A DNA stretch of 64,000 bases from an uncultured Psychrosphaera sp. GTDB taxonomy: Bacteria; Pseudomonadota; Gammaproteobacteria; Enterobacterales; Alteromonadaceae. This document shows positions 17,880 to 27,254 of the stretch, in pieces (positions within the stretch are counted from its first letter, which is position 1; each line of letters starts with the position of its first letter). The stretch covers positions 46,012-110,011 of the forward strand of contig NZ_CANMSK010000014.1 in the NCBI RefSeq assembly GCF_947500655.1. Direction: 5' to 3'. Both the position numbers and the translations under genes were made by a program. Below the pieces are notes generated by a model. That model saw nothing but the letters and a program-made list of their open reading frames with translations. It ran no database searches and had not been told where the DNA came from.

Positions 17880-20800
17880 GGAATGCTCCTTTTTTTACGC
17901 TATCGGGTAACTTATCGAGTGCATTTCTGGCATTTAGTGGCGAGGTGTAATCACCTAAATACAGCTTACAATAAGAATCAGTTTCAACTATGTATAAATG
18001 GTCAAGTTTTCTGGTTATCTCTTCAAATGCAGCTGTGTCACATTTTCCGTCTTTTATTACAGCTGACAATTGTATTGAATAGGCTTCCACTTGAATTGAA
18101 TAAATATCTTCGCCTTCTCGGTAAATGACGGTGAAACCATCATCAACCAAGGTTTTTGGCATGGTACTCTTATATTCGTCAGCGGCAGCACCGGTGCGGA
18201 ATTCACCAACAAACACTTTACAATTAGTTCCTTCAATAATGTAGAACGCATCAGCAAAACCAGATTGTTTCAACTGCGCCACTCTTAATGCACAATACTC
18301 TCTGCTATCGTATGCGCCAAACTGAACCGTATAAAACTCATTATGAGCTAATTCTGATGTGTTTTTTAAGTGCTCTTCTACATTGATTAATTCAAAATCA
18401 GGGACTTCAACAAAGTTGGTGCCTGTTTTTATATTAATTAAGTGCTCAGCGGGTAATGAAACTAAACCTAGCTTGTCTAAATACCCAGGTTCAATTCGTA
18501 TTTTATACTTCCCAGGCCACATTTTCTCTAAAGAATAACTACTGTTAAAATCACTTTTAAATGTTTTTAACACTTTATTGTTCATTGTTACTAACTGTAA
18601 AGGGATATTAGGAGGCACGGTTTTATCAGATAAGTTAACAATTAAGCCATCTAAATAGGAGGTATAGTTAAACGGTACGTCAAATGAAGTCACACCACCG
18701 GCATGGGTATAAAAATATACATCTTCATAAACCGGAGAAAGCAAATCTGACTTGGTTTCCCTAGTGTCATAGTTGATTTTAAAAGGTCTACCTATACGAG
18801 CATTAGGCAAATAGGTATAACCTCTCCTATTAGTAGGGAGATCTTGCCAATAGGGGACTGATCCAAATTTTACACCACTTAGGGAAGAATCAAATTCATC
18901 AAAGCTGCCACTTTTATTTCTATCATGGTAAGTAAATAAATCCAGTGTTGATGATTGTGCGCTGTATTCACTTTGTAAATTCACCTCATTTTTATAATAG
19001 TCATAATCTAGGTTGAAGGTGATACCTATACCAATACTCCACTCGGTTAAACTTGAATAAGCCAGACTACTAGTTAAGTTAATTTTTTTAGTTTTCCAGG
19101 CAAAACGATTAACTAACTGATATACATCATCTTCGTAGAGGTTAATATCAAACGAACCATTCATTTGAGCTAACGTACGCCAATTAGTGCTAAAATGTAC
19201 AGACCTTACACCAGCTTCTTGCTCTTCAACTTTATTTAATAAATAATTTAACGAGAAACGAGATGTAATTAAAGGTGTAAAGCTTTTCGTTAAGCTTAAC
19301 TCTCCACCGATTACTTCTTTATCTGGATTTGTAACAATATCGCTATGAGTTTTGGTATATTGAAACTTGTTACTTATGTTGAAGTCAAAAATTGGAGCCG
19401 ATAAAGCTAATTGATAATTTTGTATATCAACATTTTCTGCTATATACACGTTATTTGTAAAGCCTGATATAGCTGTAATACTTAAGTTATCAAACCGAGT
19501 AAAGTAATTAGCTGTAATGGAACTACTTTCTGACGTATTATTTTTATTACTTTGGGCTGCGAACCGATAACGACTTTGTTCTCCAATAGCGCCTACTAAG
19601 TTTAAGTTGTAATTATACTTATCCGTGTCGTTAAGTGTGGCACTAATATCTAATAAAGAGTTAGGTAAGGATTTAGATAATGATAAAATGATTTGTTCTT
19701 CTTTTTCATTAGCTATACCTGCAAACTCTTGACTTAAATAGCCTATACCAGCACTAGTTTTATTACCTAGACCTATATTAGACTGTACATATAAAGTAGG
19801 AATGAATTCCGAATTTATATCTGAATTTGAGTTATTGAATATACTTTTAGTTTGATCTACATAGTTGACGGTAAAGTCGATATTGCCTTGTTTTATAATT
19901 TGATTACCTACAATAACATCAACATTTCTTGTTTCTGTTTCACCATAAGGACCATATAATTTTAATGTAAATCTATTGGTCCCATAGTTTACGTCTATAT
20001 CTTCAAATAAAACTCTACCGTCTTCTGTGGACGTTGTAATAGCAATTAAAAAGCCATAACGATAAAGCTCAACTTCCCACCCAGCAGGTACATTCTCATC
20101 TATAATTGCTTTACCGTAATAGTTATTAAAGCGTTTATCTATGGTACTGAAGCTAAAGCCTAATCCACTTACGGCTGTACCAAAACGAGTTAATGTATTA
20201 GATACATCACCAAAAGAATAATTATTTAATACCCCAATAATCTTTTTAGTAGGACTTATTTGATCACGTCTAAAGGTTAACCTACCTGCAACATCATTAT
20301 TTACCGTATTGGTATTCAAAGTTAGATTTGCAGCATGGTTTAATACATCACCGTATAAACTTAAGTTACTATTAAGGTAGGTGTTGTACTGATTTTTTGT
20401 TAAGGTCAAAGCGACTTGCCCTTTTGGCGGTGTGAATAAACGGTATTCATCGTCAACCATGAAATTATAATGAACGGTATCACTTGGTATATAAGCTAGT
20501 TCTTTAGACTCTCTTAACAACCTAACTTCAATAGGGAAGTTTAAGGCTTTTTCTTTAGGAGTTATAATTAAAGATAGGGAATCATATTCTACAACTAATT
20601 CTGATCGTAGTAACTCAGACATTAATTTAATATCAAAATAATAGCCCAGTTCAGTATTAGACCAATATGCAGGGCCATTAATGGATGAAGCTAATTGTTG
20701 TAAGCTAGTATCAATCTTTATATCAGCAAAACCGCCAATAAATTGGCTTGAATCAGGATTGTATGTTAAATCTATTTCCAATAACGATTCAATTAATTGC

Positions 20801-21000
20801 AGTGGTGCTAATATATTACCATCGTTAGTGCGATAAAATTCAGCACTTTGATATAACGTTTTTTCTTTTAGTACAATATCAAATATTTCGTAATCTAGTT
20901 CTTGTTCATTTATTTCTACTTGCTGTGAAAAACTCGCAGTAGATGTAAATAATAAAACAAGAATAGCAATAAATGAAAAAAATCGAAAAAACGTTAACAT
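17866..21000 (-). CDS. fimbrial outer-membrane usher with two C-terminal SPOR-like domains
   Basis: The 1044-residue usher has a signal peptide (about 1-25), an N-terminal periplasmic domain, a beta-barrel rich in aromatic strands, and a plug region with the typical GWEVELYRYGFLI and DVNYGTNRFTLKLYGPYGE motifs (near 310-360). Carbohydrate-like C-terminal beta domains follow (about 775-875). Residues 887-1044 then form two SPOR-like repeats, YTVQFGAYD..CKVFVGEF and YSIQVEAYS..CKLYLGDY. Each has two cysteines 24 residues apart (903/927 and 987/1011). SPOR domains bind glycan strands lacking stem peptides, typically at septa. I know of no standard usher with this tail. The start is 14 bases after the chaperone stop. 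Confidence 0.85.
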   Translation of the reverse strand: MLTFFRFFSFIAILVLLFTSTASFSQQVEINEQELDYEIFDIVLKEKTLYQSAEFYRTNDGNILAPLQLIESLLEIDLTYNPDSSQFIGGFADIKIDTSLQQLASSINGPAYWSNTELGYYFDIKLMSELLRSELVVEYDSLSLIITPKEKALNFPIEVRLLRESKELAYIPSDTVHYNFMVDDEYRLFTPPKGQVALTLTKNQYNTYLNSNLSLYGDVLNHAANLTLNTNTVNNDVAGRLTFRRDQISPTKKIIGVLNNYSFGDVSNTLTRFGTAVSGLGFSFSTIDKRFNNYYGKAIIDENVPAGWEVELYRYGFLIAITTSTEDGRVLFEDIDVNYGTNRFTLKLYGPYGETETRNVDVIVGNQIIKQGNIDFTVNYVDQTKSIFNNSNSDINSEFIPTLYVQSNIGLGNKTSAGIGYLSQEFAGIANEKEEQIILSLSKSLPNSLLDISATLNDTDKYNYNLNLVGAIGEQSRYRFAAQSNKNNTSESSSITANYFTRFDNLSITAISGFTNNVYIAENVDIQNYQLALSAPIFDFNISNKFQYTKTHSDIVTNPDKEVIGGELSLTKSFTPLITSRFSLNYLLNKVEEQEAGVRSVHFSTNWRTLAQMNGSFDINLYEDDVYQLVNRFAWKTKKINLTSSLAYSSLTEWSIGIGITFNLDYDYYKNEVNLQSEYSAQSSTLDLFTYHDRNKSGSFDEFDSSLSGVKFGSVPYWQDLPTNRRGYTYLPNARIGRPFKINYDTRETKSDLLSPVYEDVYFYTHAGGVTSFDVPFNYTSYLDGLIVNLSDKTVPPNIPLQLVTMNNKVLKTFKSDFNSSYSLEKMWPGKYKIRIEPGYLDKLGLVSLPAEHLINIKTGTNFVEVPDFELINVEEHLKNTSELAHNEFYTVQFGAYDSREYCALRVAQLKQSGFADAFYIIEGTNCKVFVGEFRTGAAADEYKSTMPKTLVDDGFTVIYREGEDIYSIQVEAYSIQLSAVIKDGKCDTAAFEEITRKLDHLYIVETDSYCKLYLGDYTSPLNARNALDKLPDSVKKGAFLVKH

Positions 21001-21014
21001 ATCAATCCAAGCCT

Positions 21015-21800
21015 TTAAGGTTTAGTAATTTCAATTGATTTGGTTTCGGTCCCACCAAACTTAGGATTTTCTTCATATAAAAGAGTGAACTTTTTACTGT
21101 CTGTATTTTTAAACTGTAATGTATGCTTAATAGCTTTTGCTTGTATATAAGCTGATACACTTGATTTTATAGCTATTTGTTCGCCAGTTTCATCAAGGAG
21201 TTTTAATTTTCCATATATTGATCTTTCTCCTTCTTTTAAAAGCGTGAAATTCAAGAGTGTCTTTTCACCTTTTGTAGTAAATGTTATATCAGTAAAGTCA
21301 ATATTTACAGGAACTTGCTGTTTTCTAATGATGATTGGAATACGACTAATCATTACAGGTCTTATTGATGGGGTTTTGTACTTGCTATTAGTTTCATCTT
21401 TGAATAGTAAACCGTCATCACTCGGTTTACAGGCAATGGATAAGTAACTATGCAGTTCATTACTTTCTGCTTTCCTATAACCCCTTGCTATGATCTTTAA
21501 CTTTTGTGATTGTTGCGGCTTGATGGTTACACGTTTTGGTGAAAGTCTTACATAAGGTTGAGCGCTATTCGATGTTCTTTTATTTTGTTCTAATGCTGTT
21601 AAAGAGCCATCTTCTGCAACGTTGTAATCGATGAGCGATATCTGACAGCTCTCTGATTCATTACCTCTGTTGAGTAATGTAAAATCTTGTTTATTACTTT
21701 TATTATCAATAAAAACACGTAAATTTGTAAAACTTACGCCAGCCTTTACACTTAGAGACATAAGTAGGGGTAAAAAGATAACTGTACTTTTTATTAACAT
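21015..21800 (-). CDS. periplasmic pilus chaperone (PapD-like)
   Basis: The 261-residue precursor has a signal peptide cleaved near SVKA (about residue 20), then a PapD-like two-domain immunoglobulin fold. The first domain contains NLRVFIDN, a Q-x-F strand followed by NRG, and RLSPKRVTIKPQQSQKLKI, the usual G1-strand region. The second domain is about 165-255. An RPVMISRIPIIIRK segment precedes the domain boundary. A strong AAAGG site precedes the ATG at 21800. It lies directly upstream of the usher and downstream of the major pilin gene, the usual order for alternative chaperone-usher systems. Confidence 0.83.
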   Translation of the reverse strand: MLIKSTVIFLPLLMSLSVKAGVSFTNLRVFIDNKSNKQDFTLLNRGNESESCQISLIDYNVAEDGSLTALEQNKRTSNSAQPYVRLSPKRVTIKPQQSQKLKIIARGYRKAESNELHSYLSIACKPSDDGLLFKDETNSKYKTPSIRPVMISRIPIIIRKQQVPVNIDFTDITFTTKGEKTLLNFTLLKEGERSIYGKLKLLDETGEQIAIKSSVSAYIQAKAIKHTLQFKNTDSKKFTLLYEENPKFGGTETKSIEITKP

Positions 21801-21981
21801 AGGAAAACCTTTACTGAAATGAATGTAATCTAAATACTAACAGCATTACAGCAAGTTTTAGACCGTAATTTTAATATTCTTAAATTTTATAGGGTTGGGA
21901 TAGAGGTTTATTGGAGTTTGTGTTTGATATTTCTAATGCTGAGGCTAATAAAGTTAAATTTACTTACTTAAATTTAAGTAT

Positions 21982-22011
21982 AAAAAAAACGAGTTACCCA
22001 TAGATAACTCG
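21982..22011 (-). terminator. terminator/attenuator between pilin and chaperone genes
   Basis: Read on the minus strand, the stem CGAGTTA/TAACTCG (8-base loop) is followed by eight T residues, a good intrinsic terminator 30 bases after the pilin stop and about 180 bases before the chaperone start. Partial readthrough would give much more pilin than chaperone and usher, as is usual in pilus operons. Confidence 0.8.
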
Positions 22012-22040
22012 CTTCTTAATATGAAAAAGAAAGCTAAGTA

Positions 22041-22637
22041 TTAATATATAGCTACAATATTAAACGCTACGTTTTCACCAGTAATGATATCAGCACCAGC
22101 AACAATTTCTGACTCACCACCTAAATATAAAACAACATATCCACTTCCACCTGTATTAACTGTTGTAGGTGTATCAGCTGGAATAACAACAGAAGGGTAA
22201 GATATATCTGATGGAGTTGCTATACCTGTAGGCGTCCATAGAATAGATGTATGAGTTGTAGATGATTGTAACTCAATATCAATTTCAACGTTTACCGCTG
22301 TTGTTCCACCATCAACTTTATATATACCAGTTGTTTCTACGGTTCCAGCAGAAATTGCTTGTGTTGGACAGCCATCACCACTTCTAACTACGTTTACATC
22401 ATCTACAGCACCATCTGGAGCAGTAACCGCGTCAAGAAAAGTAGGAGCCCAAGTACATACACTTGTATCAGTACCGGTTAATATGTCACCAGGAGTAAAT
22501 GCAGAAGTTTCCGTGATGATAAGAGCAGGTAGTACCCCGAAAGAAACTGTAACAGGAGTTGTTGTAGCATTAGCTGACATTGATGCCGCAACTAATACTG
22601 AACTTGCTAATGCTTTTGAAATAATATTTTTTTTCAT
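22041..22637 (-). CDS. putative major fimbrial subunit (pilin)
   Basis: The 198-residue precursor has a clear Sec signal peptide (cleavage near ANA-TT, about residue 25). The mature protein is rich in Thr, Val, Ile, Gly and Asp with predicted beta strands, few Lys/Arg, and two cysteines (in SVCTW and DGCPT) that could pair. These are pilin traits, and its position ahead of a chaperone and usher gene supports the call. I see no strong sequence match to a named pilin class. An AGGA site precedes the ATG. A terminator follows directly, fitting a highly expressed subunit. Confidence 0.65.
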   Translation of the reverse strand: MKKNIISKALASSVLVAASMSANATTTPVTVSFGVLPALIITETSAFTPGDILTGTDTSVCTWAPTFLDAVTAPDGAVDDVNVVRSGDGCPTQAISAGTVETTGIYKVDGGTTAVNVEIDIELQSSTTHTSILWTPTGIATPSDISYPSVVIPADTPTTVNTGGSGYVVLYLGGESEIVAGADIITGENVAFNIVAIY

Positions 22638-22837
22638 AATTAATTTCCTAAAATGTTAAAAGTTGCTAGTCATACGTAATTAAACTGTTTATATAATATA
22701 CAAGGTGAGTCTTTAATAATATATAAGGGTATACCTTAAAGTTAATGACTCTATCTAGATTCATTAACTTTATCGGACTGAGGGTATAAATCTTTAATAA
22801 TTTTTATGACTTGGTTTTAACATATTGAAAATAAACA

Positions 22838-23458
22838 TTATTTCCCTTTTATTATTATATCTACACCATCAACAATAGGATATGAACTGCGAACAATATA
22901 GTTAGGGATACTAAAAGAATGCGCGGCAACAATCTCAGATTGTTTGATATTTATTACCCTTGCATTGATATTTACTGAGTTAGGCGTGTAGTTAATTACA
23001 CCAGATAAAATAAATTCAGATTCTAGCTTTCTTAGTTTATCTATGGTTCTAGAAAAAACAAATGCGCCTTTATCTGTTATTTGAACGTCGCTGGCGGTGT
23101 ACAAATCTTCAACAAAAAAGCCAACCTCTTTTAGAGATATTAATAAAGTATCACTTAATTGATTACCCAGAGGGTTGGTATTATTTAAATTATCGTCCAG
23201 TTCAACAAATGAGGTAACCGTCATCAAACCTAATTTGTCTGGATTAACTTGTTTGGTCATTTCAAACGCTAAGCGATCTGCATAAGCTTTTAAGATCTTA
23301 CTATCGATTAAATTTACATTTGCATGTTCAGCTTCATCTTCAGTAATAAAGCCATAACCAAATTGTTTGAAGCGGCCAGCATTATGCTCGTTGTGGTAAC
23401 CAGCAGCCACACAACCAACTAGTAAGTGCATAACAATTAATAGTAATAATAACTTCAT
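22838..23458 (-). CDS. FlgO-like outer-membrane lipoprotein (copy 5)
   Basis: The start at 23458 (MKLLLLLIVMHLLVGC) places the lipobox LVGC at residues 13-16, making a 206-residue lipoprotein. An upstream in-frame ATG at 23506 would put 16 non-signal residues ahead of it. The FlgO domain spans about 55-195: KAYADRLAFEMTKQ, LGLMTVTSFVELDD, LGNQLSDTLLISLKEVGFFVEDL, GAFVFSRTIDKL and FILSGVINY..VNINARVINIKQSEIVAA. It is on the same strand as the pilus operon and lies about 200 bases upstream of the pilin gene, so it is separated from copies 1-4 by the signalling and pilus genes. Confidence 0.8.
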   Translation of the reverse strand: MKLLLLLIVMHLLVGCVAAGYHNEHNAGRFKQFGYGFITEDEAEHANVNLIDSKILKAYADRLAFEMTKQVNPDKLGLMTVTSFVELDDNLNNTNPLGNQLSDTLLISLKEVGFFVEDLYTASDVQITDKGAFVFSRTIDKLRKLESEFILSGVINYTPNSVNINARVINIKQSEIVAAHSFSIPNYIVRSSYPIVDGVDIIIKGK

Positions 23459-23645
23459 AGCGAAATCCGAATTTAGAATGTTGAAATTTTGATTTGATAT
23501 AAGCAATAAATACGCCAGTTATAAAGTGGTTTGTTGCCAAAATATAACCAGTGTATCGATAAGTTAAAACAAATCATTTTCTTTTGAACTGACATCTGAT
23601 TATAGTTAACCCACTACTAACCTATCATAAAGAATAAGGATTCTA

Positions 23646-24845
23646 ATGTTAGCAACAAAATATTTACCAATTTTAGCTGTATCTTTGTTAAGTCTTTCTA
23701 CAAGTTTACAGGCGGTCACTGTATCAGAAAAAGCAAAAAAAATAGCTCAAGAAACTATAATCGTCGACAGCCATATTGATGTGCCTTACCGCATGCATAA
23801 GAAATGGGTAGATGTTACAAAAGCGACTGACGGTGGCGATTTTGACTATCCTCGTGCTAAAACTGGCGGATTAAATGCACCATTTATGTCTATTTATATC
23901 CCTGCAACTTATGAAGGTGAAGGAAAAGACTTTGGTGTGCAACTAGCGCATCAATTGATTGATTCGGTTGAGGCAATTGCCTACCGCGCAGGGGATAAGT
24001 TTGCCGTAGCGTATTCAACAGACGATGTTTATGCGCAATTTAAACAAGGTAAAATATCTTTACCTATGGGGATGGAGAACGGCAGCCCAATAGCCAACAG
24101 CTTTGATAATTTAGCTATGTTTTATAAACGAGGTATTCGTTATGTCACTTTATCCCATTCATTATCTAATCATATCTCTGACTCTTCTTATGATTTACGT
24201 CGCCAGTGGAAAGGGTTAAGTGAATTTGGTAAAAAACTCATTCCAGAAATGAATAAAATAGGCATGATGATCGACATTTCTCATGTATCCGATGATGCGT
24301 TTTATCAAGCTTTAGAGCTAACCAAAGCGCCTGTTATAGCATCGCACTCTTCTTTACGTAAATTTACTCCAGGGTTTGAGCGTAATATGGATGATGAAAT
24401 GATCAAAGCATTGGCTAAAAATGGCGGGGTTATCCAAATTAACTTTGGTTCTAGCTTTGTATCAGCGGCTCCACGAGAGTGGCAAGATACGCTAAAAGCT
24501 AAGTATGAAGCTGAAAATACTAAAAGAGGTGAAGAAAAAGCCAAACGGATAGAAAAGCTATATAAAGATAATAACCCATACCCATTTGCTAGCTTAGATA
24601 CGGTATTAGATCATATTGACCATGTTAAAAACTTAGTTGGCATTGATTATATCGGGATTGGTTCTGATTATGATGGTGTTGGTGACTCGTTGCCTCGTGA
24701 TCTTAAAGATGTATCTTATTATCCACAGTTAGTACAAGGTCTAATTAATCGAGGTTATTCAGAGAAAGATATTAAAAAAATATTGTCTGGTAATTTCATG
24801 CGAGTATGGAAAAAAGTTGAACAATTAGCACAGTCTCAAAAATAA
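23646..24845 (+). CDS. periplasmic dipeptidase, peptidase family M19
   Basis: The 399-residue precursor has a Sec signal peptide (about 1-23). The M19 (renal dipeptidase-like) zinc site is visible: HxD in VDSHIDVPYR, the bridging Glu in MENGSPI, the later His residues in DISHVSDDAF and IASHSSLR, and GIGSDYDGVGD near the C-terminus. Such enzymes cleave dipeptides, including some with D-residues, after export. The AAGGA site and ATG at 23646 agree. It stands alone, with two hairpins downstream. Confidence 0.92.
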   Translation: MLATKYLPILAVSLLSLSTSLQAVTVSEKAKKIAQETIIVDSHIDVPYRMHKKWVDVTKATDGGDFDYPRAKTGGLNAPFMSIYIPATYEGEGKDFGVQLAHQLIDSVEAIAYRAGDKFAVAYSTDDVYAQFKQGKISLPMGMENGSPIANSFDNLAMFYKRGIRYVTLSHSLSNHISDSSYDLRRQWKGLSEFGKKLIPEMNKIGMMIDISHVSDDAFYQALELTKAPVIASHSSLRKFTPGFERNMDDEMIKALAKNGGVIQINFGSSFVSAAPREWQDTLKAKYEAENTKRGEEKAKRIEKLYKDNNPYPFASLDTVLDHIDHVKNLVGIDYIGIGSDYDGVGDSLPRDLKDVSYYPQLVQGLINRGYSEKDIKKILSGNFMRVWKKVEQLAQSQK

Positions 24846-24863
24846 ACTCGTTTAACTTATAGC

Positions 24864-24908
24864 GGCTGCTTATCTTTGTACATTGCAGAATATGAAAGAT
24901 AAACAGCC
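24864..24908 (+). terminator. 3' hairpin after the dipeptidase gene
   Basis: GGCTGCTTATCTTT pairs with AAAGATAAACAGCC with one mismatch, about 20 bases after the stop codon. It has no T-run itself and may protect the 3' end or assist the terminator that follows. Confidence 0.6.
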
Positions 24909-24914
24909 CCTTAT

Positions 24915-24962
24915 AAAACCTAACAGGGACCTTTACTTTGTAAATATCTTGTTAGGTTTTTA
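24915..24962 (+). terminator. second hairpin with T-tail after the dipeptidase gene
   Basis: AAAACCTAACA and TGTTAGGTTTT form an 11-bp stem around a 24-base loop, followed by a T/A-rich tail. The rest of 24846-25231 is A/T-rich and contains a 14-base direct repeat, ttttatagctacac, at 25143-25156 and 25159-25172. I see no gene there. Confidence 0.65.
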
Positions 24963-25231
24963 TTATTTATATAACTCTATGATTTAAAAGTTAAATATAT
25001 TTCCCTTCTGGCCATCTATTGATTAAATAAGTTTAATCCTAAATACACTCTTAATTTAGGTATTCCCCTATACAGCTTCATTGTTTTTTTATCTATTATG
25101 CTTAGGTGCTATTAAATAATTGTATGTTTTTAATTTAGTTACTTTTATAGCTACACCTTTTTATAGCTACACATTTTCTGGCTCAACTCTATTTAGAAAC
25201 ATTTTCTAGCAACGTAACGAGAACTTAATTT

Positions 25232-26266
25232 ATGACTTCAATTCATGATTTAGCTAAATGCATATTATTAGATGATGTAAACGACGTGTTTTATCGTAGT
25301 TTATGTTTTTCAAATTATGCTCGCACTGAATATGATGTTAAATCAGATATAGAACAGAAGTTAGACTCGGCGTTAGAGCAGAGGCTTGCTCGACAACTTA
25401 ATTGGAGTTCATCAATCTGTAGTTTAGATGCAGCAACCCATAAGTTTAGTCATTTATTAGAGTTGATAATGAAGAACCAATTAACTCAAAATGGTTTGGT
25501 TTCAATGTTAGATGATAATTATTGGTTGAAATCAGCTGTTGAGATTGAACTTGGCCAAGATGTATATTCAACGGCAATTGAACAGGGCAATTTAGTTACT
25601 TATCTAGAAAGTAAATATATAAACAAACGTTTAGCGCATATTGCTTGGCGCTATTTCGCTTCTCAAATGAGTGATGAAAACCAATATTTATTGCAACAAG
25701 TGGTGGAGTTATCAGACGCATTTGCAGAGAAGACGATGGAGAATGCAATTCATATAAATGAGTTTATCGATGAAGATATTGCATATCATTTAACCTTTAT
25801 AAATTCGTATTCTTTTGTTGTATTACTAAAGTTATTCGACAGAGCGGTACAGTCCGTTAAACATGATGCATTAAATACCACAGCATTTGAATGTGAACAG
25901 CAAAGATCATCAATCAATCAATATAAGCCAATGGCAACAAGCTTATTAAGTTTTATGGTATTTGATGAGTTTTTAAAGCCGCATGTATTTGATAATTTAA
26001 ATTTGGTTGAGGGGGCTAGCACCAATTTAATAAATGGTGATAATGTCTTAGATGCTAAATCTAAAGTATTTGTTTTATCTAGAGGCAAGGTTATTGTTGA
26101 ACGCTTAAATAAAGCAGATGTTTTAACTACCCAACAACTAGCGGACTTTACGGCCCAGATGGGTATTAAGTTTGAAGTAAGAGAAAATGATTTAGATTTT
26201 GATACGTCTGGAAAATTATGGGCTAAATTATTAGCTAGCATTCCAACATTATCCACAGCCGCATAA
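25232..26266 (+). CDS. hypothetical protein, 344 residues
   Basis: I do not recognise a family. The protein is soluble and mostly alpha-helical in its first 270 residues, with no signal peptide or membrane helix. A segment from about 275 to 335 (KSKVFVLSRGKVIVERLNKAD..LLTTQQLADFTAQMGIKFEV-like) suggests a small beta-alpha C-terminal part. Codon use matches neighbouring genes. It is a single gene with its own A/T-rich upstream region and no obvious terminator. It could be a lineage-specific cytoplasmic protein. Confidence 0.6.
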   Translation: MTSIHDLAKCILLDDVNDVFYRSLCFSNYARTEYDVKSDIEQKLDSALEQRLARQLNWSSSICSLDAATHKFSHLLELIMKNQLTQNGLVSMLDDNYWLKSAVEIELGQDVYSTAIEQGNLVTYLESKYINKRLAHIAWRYFASQMSDENQYLLQQVVELSDAFAEKTMENAIHINEFIDEDIAYHLTFINSYSFVVLLKLFDRAVQSVKHDALNTTAFECEQQRSSINQYKPMATSLLSFMVFDEFLKPHVFDNLNLVEGASTNLINGDNVLDAKSKVFVLSRGKVIVERLNKADVLTTQQLADFTAQMGIKFEVRENDLDFDTSGKLWAKLLASIPTLSTAA

Positions 26267-26418
26267 TTTACGCTCATTATTTAATAAGTGATGAGCAAAA
26301 TATCAAAGATAAACGCCCCCTAAGCTTACCTGCATATATTTATTCTGTTAGTATTACGGAACTTTTTAGGTCTGTTGAGTCAAATAGACTAATCAATTTT
26401 GAGATGTAGCAGTATTTT

Positions 26419-26766
26419 ATGAAACAAATTTTAATCACATTTATCCTAACTCTTAGCCTTAGTGGCTGTAGTCTTTGGATTTATAAATATGACATAAACC
26501 AAGGTAACTATCTTAATCAGCAAGATGTAGACAAACTTAGAATTAGTATGACAAAAGAACAAGTTCAGTTTGTTTTGGGTAGCCCACTGATTGAAAATCC
26601 ATTTAAGTCAGATAAATGGCATTATGTTTATACTAATAAGTCTGGAAAAACAGATAAGACAACTCGTAAAGAACTTGTTGTTAATTTTAATGATGACTTG
26701 TTAACGGCTATAAGCGGTGACTTTGAGCAACCTGAAGAATTCAATAAATCGCTGGATGAAAACTAA
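26419..26766 (+). CDS. bamE: outer membrane protein assembly factor BamE
   Basis: BamE (SmpA) is a small lipoprotein of the BAM complex that inserts beta-barrel proteins into the outer membrane. The 115-residue precursor has lipobox LSGC (Cys17), the family motif YKYDINQGNYL, and RISMTKEQVQFVLGSPLIENPF followed by WHYVYTNKSG. Length and order are normal. It faces rnfH-ratA and smpB as in most gammaproteobacteria. A strong terminator follows. Confidence 0.94.
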   Translation: MKQILITFILTLSLSGCSLWIYKYDINQGNYLNQQDVDKLRISMTKEQVQFVLGSPLIENPFKSDKWHYVYTNKSGKTDKTTRKELVVNFNDDLLTAISGDFEQPEEFNKSLDEN

Positions 26767-26824
26767 TAACTGAGAAATTTACCCAAAAAGTAATAGGAAA
26801 GTTAATTAGCGTAACCTGTAAAAT

Positions 26825-26856
26825 AAAAAATCCCCAACTTAGTTTGGGGATTTTTT
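26825..26856. terminator. bidirectional terminator, bamE / rnfH
   Basis: AAAAAATCCCCAA and TTGGGGATTTTTT form a stem with a six-base loop and T-runs on both strands, between convergent bamE and rnfH. Confidence 0.9.
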
Positions 26857-26915
26857 TATGGAATTGTATTTAGTTGTAACCGCTAGAACTTATTAAAGGG
26901 TAGGATTAATAAGTA

Positions 26916-27254
26916 TTATTTCTTTCTTGGGTTTGGTCTACCGCCAGTTACTTTATCGGCGCGGCCTTCTTCAATCGCTTTTTCAGCTCTGCGTTTTCTC
27001 ACTTCTTTTGGATCTGCAATAAGAGGTCGGTAAATTTCGATTCGGTCACCATCATTTACTATATCTTGTAATTTACAACTTTTGTTCCAAATTCCAACTT
27101 TGTTAACGCTCAAATCTATTTCAGGGTACTGTTTGTCTATTTTTGAGTTAATAATAACTTGCTCAACAGTATTACCTTTAGGCACTTCTAAAGACAGTAA
27201 GGTTTGTTGGTGTGGTAAACCATAAACAAGCTCAACTTTGATATTATTACTCAT
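26916..27254 (-). CDS. rnfH: RnfH family protein
   Basis: The 112-residue protein has the ubiquitin-like beta-grasp fold of the RnfH (UPF0125) family: IKVELVYGLPHQQTLLSLEVPKG, then IGIWNK-type VNKVGIWNKSCKL and GDRIEIYRPLIADPKEVRKRRAE. The name comes from association with rnf loci. The function is not settled. The start at 27254 overlaps the end of ratA by 8 bases, so translation is coupled. The C-terminus is lysine- and arginine-rich. Confidence 0.9.
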   Translation of the reverse strand: MSNNIKVELVYGLPHQQTLLSLEVPKGNTVEQVIINSKIDKQYPEIDLSVNKVGIWNKSCKLQDIVNDGDRIEIYRPLIADPKEVRKRRAEKAIEEGRADKVTGGRPNPRKK

